In this document: positions 18,259-27,609 of the stretch, piece by piece
How positions within the stretch are numbered: position 1 is the first letter of the stretch
How the letters are laid out: each line of letters opens with the position of its first letter
DNA from: Thermoanaerobaculia bacterium
GTDB lineage: Bacteria > Acidobacteriota > Thermoanaerobaculia > Multivoradales > JAHEKO01
Assembly (NCBI GenBank): GCA_947259195.1
Contig: CAMYLC010000115.1
Location: forward strand, 62,001 to 126,000
Direction: 5' to 3'
Length of the DNA stretch: 64,000 bases
Notes under the pieces: model-generated
The model's input: the letters and a program-made list of their open reading frames with translations, nothing else
The model's database searches: none
Told to the model about the DNA's origin: nothing
Translations under genes and position numbers: made by a program

Positions 18259-19872
18259 TCAGCGCTCGATCTTGAGCGCGTGGCTCACAGGGACGTCGAG
18301 GAGTCTGCGCCGAAATCCATCCGGCCAGATGAGAGTCAGGCTTTCCAGTCGTCGCTTCTCACCGAAACCGAAATGGAACCGTGGATCGTTGACCGACAGG
18401 AAGGATCCGCCGATCACTCGATGCCGGATCCAACGGTCGTCGCCGTGTACGGCTTCTACCCTGAGCGCCAGAGGTGCATCGACCAGTAGGTAGCTGCCTG
18501 GCTGCCGCGTGTCGTTGCGCAGCAGCGTCGGGGGCTCATCGACATTGGAAATGGCCAAGTCCAGATCGCCGTCGAAGTCGATGTCTCCGACCGCCAGTCC
18601 GTGGCTCACCTCTTTTACAGCAAGGCCGGGCCCGGCGTCGGATGAAACGTCGATCAGCGTTCCGCCCTGGTCGACCAACAGTAGATTGGCCTGCCGAAAG
18701 CCACCTCCAACCTTGTCGGCGACGAGATCGGCCTGCGGGTAGATGTGGCCGTTGGCCACGAAGATGTCCAGGTCTCCATCCTGGTCGAGATCCGACAAGG
18801 TCGTTCCCCAGGAGAGCATCGAGAAAGTCGGCCCTCCGAGCTGCACGCTGCGCGTGACATCCTCGAAGATCATGTCGCCCAGATTGCGATAGAGGGTGGA
18901 CATGTCCTGCTGGAAGTTGGTGACCAGCAGGTCCACCAGACCATCGCTCTCGACGTCGCCGGCTGCCAGCCCCATTCCTGCCTGGGCGGCGCCCCCTTCA
19001 TCCAGCGCCGCCCCACTCCACAAGCCGACTTCCTGAAACACACCCCCATCGTTGCTGTAGAGGTAGTTCGGATTGGAGTCGTTCGCCGCATAGATGTCGA
19101 GGTCCAGATCACCGTCGAGATCGGCAGCGAGGATACCGAAGGTATAGAACAGCCCGACGTCCTCGAGACCTGCTTCCTCGGTAGCCTCTTCGAACCTGCC
19201 GCCACCCTCATTCCTGAAGTACTTATTGCCGAGACCCTCGAGTCCGAAGGGGCCCAACATCACGTCGAGTCCCTCCCAGACCAAGCTGGGCTTCTCGGTT
19301 AGAACCTCCTCCAGAGTGCACTCGATATAGCCACCCACGTAGAGGTCCTCGTCACCGTCGCCATCGGAGTCGAAGAAGACAGCCCCGGCCGACCATCCCT
19401 CGAGGTTTGGAGAGTCCGGGTGTTCCTCGAACGTGCCATCCCCTCGGTTGAGGTAGAGAACATCGGTGCCAAAGTTAGTCACGAACAGGTCGATGAGACC
19501 GTCGCCATTGGCGTCGCCGGTGGCCAGGCCGGAGCCCCAGGCGTCCGAGCCCAGGCCTGATTTCTCCGTCACGTCCAGGAATCGCCCCTGCCCCTCGTTG
19601 CGATACAGGACATCTCGGCCGCGCTCGGCGATCTCCGCGCCGTCGAGACGCCACCCGTTGACCAGATAGAGGTCCAGATCGCCATCGGCGTCGTAGTCGA
19701 CCAGACCGAGCCCGGTGCCGTTCGACTCCAAGATGTGGGGCTTGTCATCGCGCCCACACCAGGTGGGCGCGACGACTCCCGCCTCGGCCGCGATATCGAC
19801 AAAATAGGGCGGCGACGATCCAGACGCGATGGTCGGGATCGTCACCGCCACCCATACGATGAGTCTTTGCAC
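18259..19872 (-). CDS. Exported VCBS/FG-GAP repeat protein with UnbV/ASPIC C-terminus
   Basis: The protein has 537 residues from a GTG at 19872, with a short signal segment (about 1-18). Seven or so repeats follow with calcium-loop motifs of the D-x-D-x-D-G-x-x-D type (DYDADGDLDLYL, DANGDGLIDLFV, DSDGDGDEDLYV, DLDQDGDLDIFV, DIDFDGDLDLAI), predicting a beta-propeller. The C-terminal part (about 455-537) with GSYLLVDAPLALRVEA and LTLIWPDGFRRRLLDVP matches ASPIC/UnbV, a domain usually found at the end of such repeat proteins. It is extracellular or periplasmic; ligand unknown. Acidobacteriota and Planctomycetes carry many of these. Confidence 0.85.
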   Translation of the reverse strand: MQRLIVWVAVTIPTIASGSSPPYFVDIAAEAGVVAPTWCGRDDKPHILESNGTGLGLVDYDADGDLDLYLVNGWRLDGAEIAERGRDVLYRNEGQGRFLDVTEKSGLGSDAWGSGLATGDANGDGLIDLFVTNFGTDVLYLNRGDGTFEEHPDSPNLEGWSAGAVFFDSDGDGDEDLYVGGYIECTLEEVLTEKPSLVWEGLDVMLGPFGLEGLGNKYFRNEGGGRFEEATEEAGLEDVGLFYTFGILAADLDGDLDLDIYAANDSNPNYLYSNDGGVFQEVGLWSGAALDEGGAAQAGMGLAAGDVESDGLVDLLVTNFQQDMSTLYRNLGDMIFEDVTRSVQLGGPTFSMLSWGTTLSDLDQDGDLDIFVANGHIYPQADLVADKVGGGFRQANLLLVDQGGTLIDVSSDAGPGLAVKEVSHGLAVGDIDFDGDLDLAISNVDEPPTLLRNDTRQPGSYLLVDAPLALRVEAVHGDDRWIRHRVIGGSFLSVNDPRFHFGFGEKRRLESLTLIWPDGFRRRLLDVPVSHALKIER

Positions 19873-19896
19873 TACCGCTTACTTGAGCTGCGGGCC

Positions 19897-20385
19897 TTAC
19901 TCAGCCAGGGTTTCCTCGGCAAAGGCGGCAAACTCCTTCCAGGCTGCCTCCCGTGCGACATCATCCTTGGCTTGGCGCATGGCCGTCGAGGAAGCCAGCA
20001 TTTCCTTCTTGGCCTCCCGGGTCACCAACACATAACCTTCTTCGTAGATGCCTTGCTCTTCACCAGCCGCGTTGTGGTGGTGTCCCCCCTCGACCAGCCG
20101 CTTGCGGATACCGGCGATTGCGTTGTCACCCTCGTTGGCGAACAACGCCATCTCGGCAGCCGCCTCGTCGTACCTTCCCTGCTTCATCAGAGCCTTGGCG
20201 CCGCGATAGTGGCCATCCAGCATTGCCCTTACCAGGTCCTCCTCGGCTTGCGGAACGCTCAGAATGATCGTGGCCAGCGAGTCATAAGCCGCAACCATGC
20301 TGCTCGGTGTCTTCTGAGCTACACTCGGCATTGCCATCAAGACAACGACACCCAGGACCAGAGAGAGCTTCAGATTCCTATTCAT
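19897..20385 (-). CDS. Small exported protein of unknown function
   Basis: The protein has 162 residues. The ATG at 20385 is chosen because AACGGAGGTAGG lies just upstream and a signal peptide (about 1-23, LKLSLVLGVVVLMAMPSVAQ) begins there; the frame extends 108 bases further without a good start. The mature part is helical, with a TPR-like pair (about 55-85, MLDGHYRGAKALMKQGRYDEA). A HHH run follows GG at about 101-105. I do not recognise the family. It lies 24 bases from the VCBS/UnbV gene on the same strand and may be co-transcribed with it. Confidence 0.7.
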   Translation of the reverse strand: MNRNLKLSLVLGVVVLMAMPSVAQKTPSSMVAAYDSLATIILSVPQAEEDLVRAMLDGHYRGAKALMKQGRYDEAAAEMALFANEGDNAIAGIRKRLVEGGHHHNAAGEEQGIYEEGYVLVTREAKKEMLASSTAMRQAKDDVAREAAWKEFAAFAEETLAE

Positions 20386-20512
20386 TCGCCTACCTCCGTT
20401 GATGACAGGTTCGTTCTTGTGACTTCCGATGGTCGATCTCTTGAATCGTCCGGCGGTTGGCACTAGTTTATTACCTCTTTTCGATGAGCGCACGTTTTGA
20501 GAAGGAGTCCTT

Positions 20513-22162
20513 GTGTCATTGCACGATCTAGCCGGCCGGCCGGCACCAACCTCGCTGCTGGTGGATGTTCCATCATTGATCGCCGCTTACTACTCCTACC
20601 AGCCCGATCCTGCCGAACCAGCGCAGCTTGTGGCGTTCGGGACGTCAGGACATCGAGGATCCTCCCTGCGGCACAGCTTCAACGAGGCCCACATTCTGGC
20701 CATCAGCCAAGCGATCGCCGACTATCGCAAGCAAGGCGGTATAGAAGGACCTCTGTTCCTGGGCCGTGACACCCACGCACTCTCCACCCCAGCGCACATG
20801 ACTGCCTTGGAAGTCCTGGCCGCCAACGATGTGGAGGTTCGTGTGGCACGCGATGAGGGCTACACGCCGACTCCGGTCATCTCGCACGCAATCCTGACCC
20901 ACAATCGAGATCGCCAGGAGGGTCTCGCCGACGGCATCGTGATCACTCCCTCGCACAATCCGCCGGACGACGGGGGCTTCAAGTACAACCCGCCTCACGG
21001 CGGTCCTGCCGACACCCAGGTCACCAGTTGGATCGCCGATCGAGCGAACGAGCTCATGCAGGCAGGCAACCGAGGAGTCCAGCGCGTCGCCTTCGAGACG
21101 GCCAGGGGCAGAGCCAACATCCAAGAGCACGATTACATCGACAACTACGTCAGCGACCTTGGAGCCGTGGTGGATATGGAGGCCATCCGAACCTCCGGCC
21201 TGAAGATCGGCACCGACCCCATGGGTGGCTCCGGCGTCGCCTTCTGGGAGCCCATAGCGGAGCAATACCGGTTGGACATCACGGTGGTCAATCCAGACGT
21301 GGATCCCACATTTCGCTTCATGCGGGTGGACCGCGACGGCAAGATCCGGATGGACTGCTCCTCACCCTCGGCCATGGCGGGGCTGATAGACCTGAAGGAC
21401 AGGTTCGATATCGCTTTCGGCAATGACCCCGACTTCGATCGTCACGGCATCGTGACGCCAGATGCTGGACTGATGAATCCGAACCACTACCTGGCTGTCG
21501 CCATCAGCTACCTGTTCCAGAATCGCCCCGACTGGCCCTCGACTGCAGCTGTCGGCAAGACTCTGGTCAGCAGCAGCATCATCGACCGATTGGCCACCCA
21601 AATCGGGCGGACTTTCAAAGAAGTACCGGTCGGCTTCAAGTGGTTTGTCGAGGGCCTGCTCGACGGCAGCTATGGTTTCGGCGGCGAAGAGAGCGCGGGA
21701 GCTTCCTTCCTGCGACACGACGGCACGGTGTGGACAACGGACAAGGACGGCTTCATCCTCGACCTGCTGGCTGCCGAGATCATGGCCCGGACCGGCCTGG
21801 ATCCTGGTGAACACTATGTCCAGCTCACTGAGCAGTTTGGCGCACCGATCTACGAGCGAATCGACGCCCCTGCCTCTCCTGAGCAGAAGGCAGCCCTCAA
21901 AAGTCTCTCACCGGATCAGGTCACGGCTGACGAGTTGGCCGGCGAGCCCATCGAGGCGATCCTCAGCCACGCGCCGGGCAACGACGCTCCAATCGGCGGC
22001 CTCAAGGTCGTGGCAGAAAACGGCTGGTTTGCCGCTCGTCCCTCCGGGACCGAGGAGGTCTACAAGATCTACGCTGAGAGCTTTCTCGGCAGGGAGCACC
22101 TGGAGCGGATCCAGTCGGAAGCCAGAACCATCGTCGGTGACGCATTCGAATCTAGCGATTGA
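20513..22162 (+). CDS. pgm: Phosphoglucomutase (alpha-D-glucose phosphate-specific)
   Basis: The protein has 549 residues, close to the E. coli enzyme, and starts at GTG after AGAAGGAG. It interconverts glucose 1-phosphate and glucose 6-phosphate in the cytoplasm. The phosphoserine loop is [15 protein letters not shown] (Ser about 147), the magnesium loop is [11 protein letters not shown], and the C-terminal sugar-binding segment is [25 protein letters not shown] near the N-terminus is the standard first motif. It supplies glucose 1-phosphate for glycogen and envelope sugars; the glycogen synthase gene lies about 11 kb away. A divergent gene starts 127 bases upstream, so both promoters lie in that gap. 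Confidence 0.95.
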   Translation: MSLHDLAGRPAPTSLLVDVPSLIAAYYSYQPDPAEPAQLVAFGTSGHRGSSLRHSFNEAHILAISQAIADYRKQGGIEGPLFLGRDTHALSTPAHMTALEVLAANDVEVRVARDEGYTPTPVISHAILTHNRDRQEGLADGIVITPSHNPPDDGGFKYNPPHGGPADTQVTSWIADRANELMQAGNRGVQRVAFETARGRANIQEHDYIDNYVSDLGAVVDMEAIRTSGLKIGTDPMGGSGVAFWEPIAEQYRLDITVVNPDVDPTFRFMRVDRDGKIRMDCSSPSAMAGLIDLKDRFDIAFGNDPDFDRHGIVTPDAGLMNPNHYLAVAISYLFQNRPDWPSTAAVGKTLVSSSIIDRLATQIGRTFKEVPVGFKWFVEGLLDGSYGFGGEESAGASFLRHDGTVWTTDKDGFILDLLAAEIMARTGLDPGEHYVQLTEQFGAPIYERIDAPASPEQKAALKSLSPDQVTADELAGEPIEAILSHAPGNDAPIGGLKVVAENGWFAARPSGTEEVYKIYAESFLGREHLERIQSEARTIVGDAFESSD

Positions 22163-22179
22163 GGGTGTCTCGGCTCGCC

Positions 22180-24027
22180 TCAGAGAACCGACGAGCTCCA
22201 GGCGCTTGTATCGCCGCTCTCGAAGCCGTCGGCGAAGATCTCGTCGGTGACAACAGCACTGCCGCTATCTGTGGCCATGTCGACCGGCGGCGATCGACCG
22301 TAGCTGGGGTCGTTCCACAGCGCATAGAGGTACTCCCCGCGACTCAAGCCGAGGGCCTGTGCCCCGCTGCCAACGATGCAGTCGTCGGGGAAGCCGTTGT
22401 CAACGGCTTCGTGGCGGAGAAACTCGATGTATTCATCGCTGGCGGTCTGGTAGCGCAATGTCGCCTCAATGGTGACCGGCGAGGGCGTCCCCAGCGGCAC
22501 CGCCACCTTGTAGCTCACGTCATCGTAGTTGACCAGAACCCCCGATCCGGGGGCGGTTTCGGGGTAGGTGTACCCGACGGGCTGAATGTCGATATCGTCT
22601 GCACCGGTGAATCCCAACGGAGGAATTCGGTTGTCCAGCGCCACGCAGTTGTTCTTCACGAAATGGAACAGATGGTGGCCAGTGGCGGCGGACTCCACAT
22701 CACATGCGCCGGTGCCGTTGAAGTCCCAGATACCCTGCTGGACCTCGTAGAGCTTCAGCTGCGCGTCCTGGCTCAGTGCTCCAGTGCTGGGGCTCCAGGC
22801 ACCGCTCTCCCAGATTACGCTGCCGGTCCCGTCCCGTGCCACCAAGTGCAGCCACATCCGCCGACCCTCGCCGTAGCCCGTGGGCAGCTTGTGACCGGTG
22901 AGATTGGTTACCCGGACTTCGACATCGAGCTCGGAACCCGCACCGACTTTCGATGGCAATGAGACATCAACCAATGCCGACTGGTTCTGTAGCAGATTCA
23001 GGGCCCAGGATGTCGTCGCATCGAAACTGGCATCGCGATCGAGGCTGGCCCCATATTCCCCCTTGAGAACCTGTGGAATCCAGGCGTTGCCGCCCGCCAG
23101 CTGATGAATGGGCATGTCCCCTGTCCGGTTGTTGCGGCACTGGCTCGACGCACAGGCGGGATCCTCGGTCGCGTCGGGCAGGTGGCAAGCCGAGCAGTTC
23201 TCGAAATCCGGCGATCCCCTGTCACCCATCGCGCTCTGCTGCCATTCCTTGAAGGTGCGTTCGATTGGAAACGGCACACCCGTATCCCGGCCTGTCTCGT
23301 CTCTCAAATTGTGCAGTGGACTGGTGACGTTATGACAGTTGCCGCACAGGTCGTTGCTCACCTCATACTCGGAGTACAGCCACTCGTGCATCGGCAGGGA
23401 GTGGTTCGGCAATCCAGCGTAGTCGTAGGGACCGGCGCGGCAGGGCTCCTGAGCGGGGGGCATCATGGTCGAGCAGACCTCATCGTCGATCCAGAAGCTG
23501 GCATTCTCGAAATAGACAGTGTCCTGGCCAGCCGGCGGATCGTCCTTGACCTCCATGCGGTGGCAGAAGTGGCAAGTGAGACCTGAGAAATCATTGTCAT
23601 TCCCATCGAGACTGCCAGAAAGGCCGCAACCATCCGCATCGCCTAGGGGATCGGCCCCACTGCCTGCGTCGGCCCGGCCCTCGAGCCAGCCCGACGGGGT
23701 ATGGCAGCGCAGGCAGAACTCACCGATGCCATCGACGCCCAGCTCAGCTCCGTCATGGTTGGCGACGTCCAGCGCGGCCCAGAAGATCGGGTCCCGGGCC
23801 GCATTGGCCATCATGGAGCCGGCCCAGGTATCCCAGGGCTCGATGTGCGCCCCGTCATAGTCCGCATGGCAACTGAAGCAGTCCCCTGGAGTCTGGATAG
23901 GGAAGGTCAGCGGACCCTGGGTACCGAGCGGCGTATAGACGCCTGCCGAGGCAAGGCTCGATCCGGCCAGAATCGCCAGGCCTCCCAGCAACCCGCTGAG
24001 TCGACATCGCTTTTTTACTCGAAGCAT
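22180..24027 (-). CDS. Exported pentahaem c-type cytochrome with FADGFESGD tail
   Basis: From the ATG at 24027, directly after GAGGGAGGG, the protein has 615 residues (a longer ATG start at 24048 has no such site). A signal peptide (about 1-29) is followed by five CxxCH haem motifs: CFSCH, CLRCH, CHFCH, CGNCH and CSACH, all in the first half. The second half is beta-rich (LDVEVRVTNLTGHKLPTGYG), as in other large multihaem proteins of the cytochrome c554-like group. The last residues read EIFADGFESGDTSAWS, a tail shared by many secreted proteins in some bacteria. It is probably an electron-transfer protein outside the inner membrane; electron partner unknown. Confidence 0.8.
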   Translation of the reverse strand: MLRVKKRCRLSGLLGGLAILAGSSLASAGVYTPLGTQGPLTFPIQTPGDCFSCHADYDGAHIEPWDTWAGSMMANAARDPIFWAALDVANHDGAELGVDGIGEFCLRCHTPSGWLEGRADAGSGADPLGDADGCGLSGSLDGNDNDFSGLTCHFCHRMEVKDDPPAGQDTVYFENASFWIDDEVCSTMMPPAQEPCRAGPYDYAGLPNHSLPMHEWLYSEYEVSNDLCGNCHNVTSPLHNLRDETGRDTGVPFPIERTFKEWQQSAMGDRGSPDFENCSACHLPDATEDPACASSQCRNNRTGDMPIHQLAGGNAWIPQVLKGEYGASLDRDASFDATTSWALNLLQNQSALVDVSLPSKVGAGSELDVEVRVTNLTGHKLPTGYGEGRRMWLHLVARDGTGSVIWESGAWSPSTGALSQDAQLKLYEVQQGIWDFNGTGACDVESAATGHHLFHFVKNNCVALDNRIPPLGFTGADDIDIQPVGYTYPETAPGSGVLVNYDDVSYKVAVPLGTPSPVTIEATLRYQTASDEYIEFLRHEAVDNGFPDDCIVGSGAQALGLSRGEYLYALWNDPSYGRSPPVDMATDSGSAVVTDEIFADGFESGDTSAWSSSVL

Positions 24028-24115
24028 TGGATCCCTCCCTCTCGGCATGGTCTGATACGTTTCCAGTATCGCCTATCTTGACCCTGTCCTGAAACCACCA
24101 CCTGTGAGATCCGCC

Positions 24116-25366
24116 ATGATCGAGCTCCGCCACATTCTCGACGCACGCTCCCGACTCTCGGACGGAGCGATCAAAGAGACGCCCTGCCTCGAGTCCGAGG
24201 CGCTCTCAGAACGTTGCGGTGTCTTCCTGTTCCTCAAATACGAGACCCTGCAGCGCACCGGGTCTTTCAAGCCCCGTGGGGCGCTGAACCGAATCCTCAC
24301 CCTGAGCGGAGAGGAGCGCTCGAGGGGCGTCATCGCCGCTTCGGCGGGCAATCATGCCCAGGGTGTGGCCTATGCAGCAGGCGTGGTCGGTGTCGATGCC
24401 CTGATCGTGATGCCGGAGAGCACCCCCCTGGTGAAGATCACCCGCACCCAGCAGCTGGGGGCCACCGTCGAGCTGCATGGACAGAACCTGGACGAGGCTC
24501 TGACCAGGGCGCGAGAACTGGAAGAGCAGAAGGGTATGACCTTTGTCCACCCCTTCGACGACGAAGCCGTCATCGCCGGGCAAGGTACCGTCGGCCTGGA
24601 GATTCTCGAGCAGGTTCCCGACCTAGAAGCCATCGTGTCTCCTATCGGAGGCGGCGGTCTCATCTCCGGCATAGCCACAGCCGTCAAAGCTCAGCGACCC
24701 GAGGTCAAGGTCTACGGTGTGCAGAGTGAGGCCGCTCCCGCCATGAAGCAGAGCTTCGATGCAGGCGAGTGGCAATCCTCAGAGGTGGCGCCGACCATTG
24801 CCGAGGGCATCACGCTCAAGCGACCGGGTGACCTGACCTTTCCCATCATCCAGCGACTCGTCGATGGCATCGAACTGGTTTCGGAGGCCGAGATCGAGGG
24901 CGCTGTCTACGAATTGTTGGAGACCGGAAAGAGCCTCACCGAAGGGGCAGGCGCAGCTGGCTACTGCGCCATCCGCAACGGCAGATTCCCCGGCCTCGCG
25001 GGCAAGAAGGTGGTCGTCGTTCTGTGCGGCGCCAACATCGATCTCAACATTCTAGAGCGCATCATCGAGAGGTCGCTGCTCAAGCAGCACCGGCTCGTCA
25101 GGTTGGGAATCACCGTCAAGGACCGACCGGGAGGCCTGGCCCGCATGCTGGCCGTCATCGCCGAACGAGAGGCCAACGTTCTCCACATCCACCACAATCG
25201 GGTCTTTACCGAGAGCGCCTTCTGGCAGGTCGATGTCGAGCTCATCCTCGAGGTCAAGAATCGAGTGCACATCGAGCGACTGCTCGAAGCTCTCGCCCAG
25301 GCCGGCTATACCAGGATCGAGGAGTTGGGCGTCCCCCTGGTGCCGGCTCCCCACCTCGAACGCTGA
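24116..25366 (+). CDS. ilvA: Threonine dehydratase (threonine ammonia-lyase) with ACT domain
   Basis: From the ATG at 24116 the protein has 416 residues; an in-frame GTG at 24104 is the alternative. It is a fold-type II PLP enzyme that converts threonine to 2-oxobutanoate and ammonia. The PLP lysine lies in TGSFKPRGALNR (about K52), the phosphate-binding loop is SPIGGGGLISG (about 177), and SAGNHAQGVAYAA is the substrate loop. A C-terminal ACT-like domain (about 325-405) contains RLGITVKDRPGGLARMLAVI. The length and single ACT fit the 400-residue allosteric or catabolic type rather than the two-ACT E. coli IlvA. No other isoleucine genes are adjacent, so biosynthetic or catabolic use is open. 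Confidence 0.9.
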   Translation: MIELRHILDARSRLSDGAIKETPCLESEALSERCGVFLFLKYETLQRTGSFKPRGALNRILTLSGEERSRGVIAASAGNHAQGVAYAAGVVGVDALIVMPESTPLVKITRTQQLGATVELHGQNLDEALTRARELEEQKGMTFVHPFDDEAVIAGQGTVGLEILEQVPDLEAIVSPIGGGGLISGIATAVKAQRPEVKVYGVQSEAAPAMKQSFDAGEWQSSEVAPTIAEGITLKRPGDLTFPIIQRLVDGIELVSEAEIEGAVYELLETGKSLTEGAGAAGYCAIRNGRFPGLAGKKVVVVLCGANIDLNILERIIERSLLKQHRLVRLGITVKDRPGGLARMLAVIAEREANVLHIHHNRVFTESAFWQVDVELILEVKNRVHIERLLEALAQAGYTRIEELGVPLVPAPHLER

Positions 25367-25468
25367 GCTGGAGCTCTTCCCCGAGTCCACCCGGTTGCTA
25401 TACTCCGGCCTCCTGCCTCGATGGGGCGTTGCCGAGTGAACACGGGTCAGCGGAGACGAGAACACCGT

Positions 25469-26014
25469 ATGTACGAAGAGGTGAGCATCAAGCGAGAAGT
25501 CGGAGCGATTCAGATCCCCGACGGGTCGCCCGTGGTGATTCCCGAAGGCACCAAGGTGCTCATCACCCAGAGCCTGGGCGGCAGCTTCACCGTCATGACC
25601 GATCGTGGGGCCATGTATCGGATCGACGAGCGCAACGCAGATGCACTCGGCAAAGAACCGGCGGAGAACGCGAGCCAGTCGGCTGCCCCAGCAGACGCGG
25701 AGTCCCTCGAGCAGCTCATCTGGTCGGAAATGAAGAAGTGCTTCGATCCCGAGATACCCGTCAATGTCGTGGATCTGGGCCTGATCTACGACTGCCAGGT
25801 TCAAGACCGTCCGGAAGGGGGCTTTCGGGTCGAGATCAAGATGACCCTCACCGCTCCTGGATGCGGCATGGGGCCCGTTTTGGCCGAGGATGTCCGGGCG
25901 CGCCTGGAAGCCATCTCCGGAGTTGAGGAGACCGAGGTTGAAATCGTCTTTGACCCGCCCTGGAATCCGAACATGATGACCGATGCGGCCAGGCTGCAAC
26001 TCGGCTTCATGTAG
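25469..26014 (+). CDS. SufT-like DUF59 (MIP18 family) Fe-S assembly protein
   Basis: From the ATG at 25469 the protein has 181 residues, with GGAGA upstream. The N-terminal part (about 1-60) has the SufT pattern IPEGTKVLITQSLGGSFTVM. Residues about 80-178 are DUF59: MKKCFDPEIPVNVVDLGLIY, then KMTLTAPGCGMGP with the conserved cysteine, then VEIVFDPPWNPNMM. Such proteins help mature Fe-S clusters. The next genes encode an enzyme with several predicted [4Fe-4S] clusters, which fits. No other suf genes are in the window. Confidence 0.88.
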   Translation: MYEEVSIKREVGAIQIPDGSPVVIPEGTKVLITQSLGGSFTVMTDRGAMYRIDERNADALGKEPAENASQSAAPADAESLEQLIWSEMKKCFDPEIPVNVVDLGLIYDCQVQDRPEGGFRVEIKMTLTAPGCGMGPVLAEDVRARLEAISGVEETEVEIVFDPPWNPNMMTDAARLQLGFM

Positions 26015-26205
26015 ACCATTTCTCGTACTCAAGAGTCTGACCACCCCTACAGGTGGGTGGGCCGTCCCACCTCATCGGGTGTTGGTGAAAATCGCCGTCT
26101 CGTGCATGCTCTGTGAGAGTGCTCCGAAGGCGCTCCACCTCGTCGGCCCGACGAACCAAGCGCGCCGTTTCTAGCGGACTCCTGCAAGATCTGAAGAGGA
26201 GTGTC

Positions 26206-27609
26206 ATGCCTACCGGAAACACCAGGACCCGACCCAAACCGTTTGTCATGCCGCAGTTCTGCAAGGCCTGCGGGCGTTGCATCGACGCCTGTCCCAAGGA
26301 CTGCATCTCACTAGGCACCCAGATCGAGTCGTCCACCGGCTTTACGCCGGTCGTTTTGGATCTCGAAGCCTGCAACGGGTGCGGTCTCTGCTTCAGCGCC
26401 TGTCCCGAGCCCTTCGGTCTGGCGCCCGTGCCCAACGAGTTCGAGACCGAGTTGTTCGACCCGGCGAAGACCTTCGGGCCGAGACAATCCACGGCAATCG
26501 AGCCGGTGGCCATACCCGATGAGCGGATTCCGCTACCTGACCTGGAGCCGCTGGTCCTGAAGGGAAATCACGCCGCCGCGATCGGCGCGATCCTAGCCGG
26601 CTGCCGCCACTTCTTCGGCTACCCCATCACACCTTCGACCGAGGGCGCGGAGTTGATGGCCAAGCTGCTTCCTCAGATCGACGGCGTCTTTGTCCAAGCG
26701 GTGAGCGAGGTAGCCACGATCAACATGATGTATGGCTGCGGCGGCGCCGGCATGCCGTGTATGACTTTCACCTCTTCGCCAGGCTTCAGCCTCATGGTGG
26801 AGGGAATCTCCTACATGATCGGAGCCGAGGTGCCGGGCGTTATCGTAGACGTCATGCGCGGTGGCCCGGGACTGGGCAATATCGCCCCGGAACAGGCGGA
26901 CATCAAGCTTCTGTGCCGTGGTCTGGGGCACGGCAACACCCACGCTCCGGTTCTCGCGCCTTCGACGCCGCAAGAAATGCTCGAAATGGCCCTGCTGGCC
27001 TTCGAGTTGGCTTTCAAGTACCGCCATCCCGTGGTCATCGCCGGTGACGGGTACCTTGGGCAGATGACCGGGCGGGTCACGCTCCCCGACTCCATGGTCA
27101 AGCCGGGTATGCCGGAGTGGGCGGTCTGGGGAGACGAGATGCATCGCGGCAATCTCATCAGCTCCATCTTCCTCGCCGAGCCCGACCTCGAAGCCCACAA
27201 CATCCGCCTCAACGAGAAGTACGAGCGGATGGCGGCCGAGGAACAGAGAGCCGATCTCTACCAGTGTGAGGATGCCGACTGGTTGATCGTAGCGTGCAAT
27301 ACGCCAGCCCGAATGGCCAAGGGTGCCGTCCAGAAGCTGCGTCAGGAAGGGATCAAGGCCGGTCTCTTCCGACCGATCACTCTGTGGCCCTTTCCTATCG
27401 ATGCCCTGGCCAGCATCATCGACAACGTCGAGGGACTGCTTGTCGTGGAAGGCAGCAATGGACAATTGGAGGACGAGCTGCGGCTGGCCATGAGCCATGC
27501 CGGCATTCGCCATCCACGGATCGAGAACGTCAGACACTTTGGCGGCATCCTGCCGTCACTCGCGGAAATCGTCGACAAACTCACCTCTCTCCTGGAGGTG
27601 GCAGCATGA
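26206..27609 (+). CDS. 2-oxoacid:ferredoxin oxidoreductase, fused ferredoxin (delta) and alpha subunits
   Basis: From the ATG at 26206, with AGAGGAG upstream, the protein has 467 residues. Residues 19-66 carry two [4Fe-4S] motifs: C19-x2-C-x2-C-x3-CP and C56-x2-C-x2-C-x3-CP. The rest (about 105-460) is the alpha subunit: GCRHFFGYPITPSTEGAELM, then AVSEVATINMMYGCGGAGMP, then TSSPGFSLMVEGISYM. The enzyme family oxidises 2-oxoacids with coenzyme A and reduces ferredoxin. Substrate could be 2-oxoglutarate or branched-chain 2-oxoacids; the sequence does not settle it. The stop overlaps the start of the next gene (ATGA), which encodes the remaining parts. Confidence 0.88.
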   Translation: MPTGNTRTRPKPFVMPQFCKACGRCIDACPKDCISLGTQIESSTGFTPVVLDLEACNGCGLCFSACPEPFGLAPVPNEFETELFDPAKTFGPRQSTAIEPVAIPDERIPLPDLEPLVLKGNHAAAIGAILAGCRHFFGYPITPSTEGAELMAKLLPQIDGVFVQAVSEVATINMMYGCGGAGMPCMTFTSSPGFSLMVEGISYMIGAEVPGVIVDVMRGGPGLGNIAPEQADIKLLCRGLGHGNTHAPVLAPSTPQEMLEMALLAFELAFKYRHPVVIAGDGYLGQMTGRVTLPDSMVKPGMPEWAVWGDEMHRGNLISSIFLAEPDLEAHNIRLNEKYERMAAEEQRADLYQCEDADWLIVACNTPARMAKGAVQKLRQEGIKAGLFRPITLWPFPIDALASIIDNVEGLLVVEGSNGQLEDELRLAMSHAGIRHPRIENVRHFGGILPSLAEIVDKLTSLLEVAA

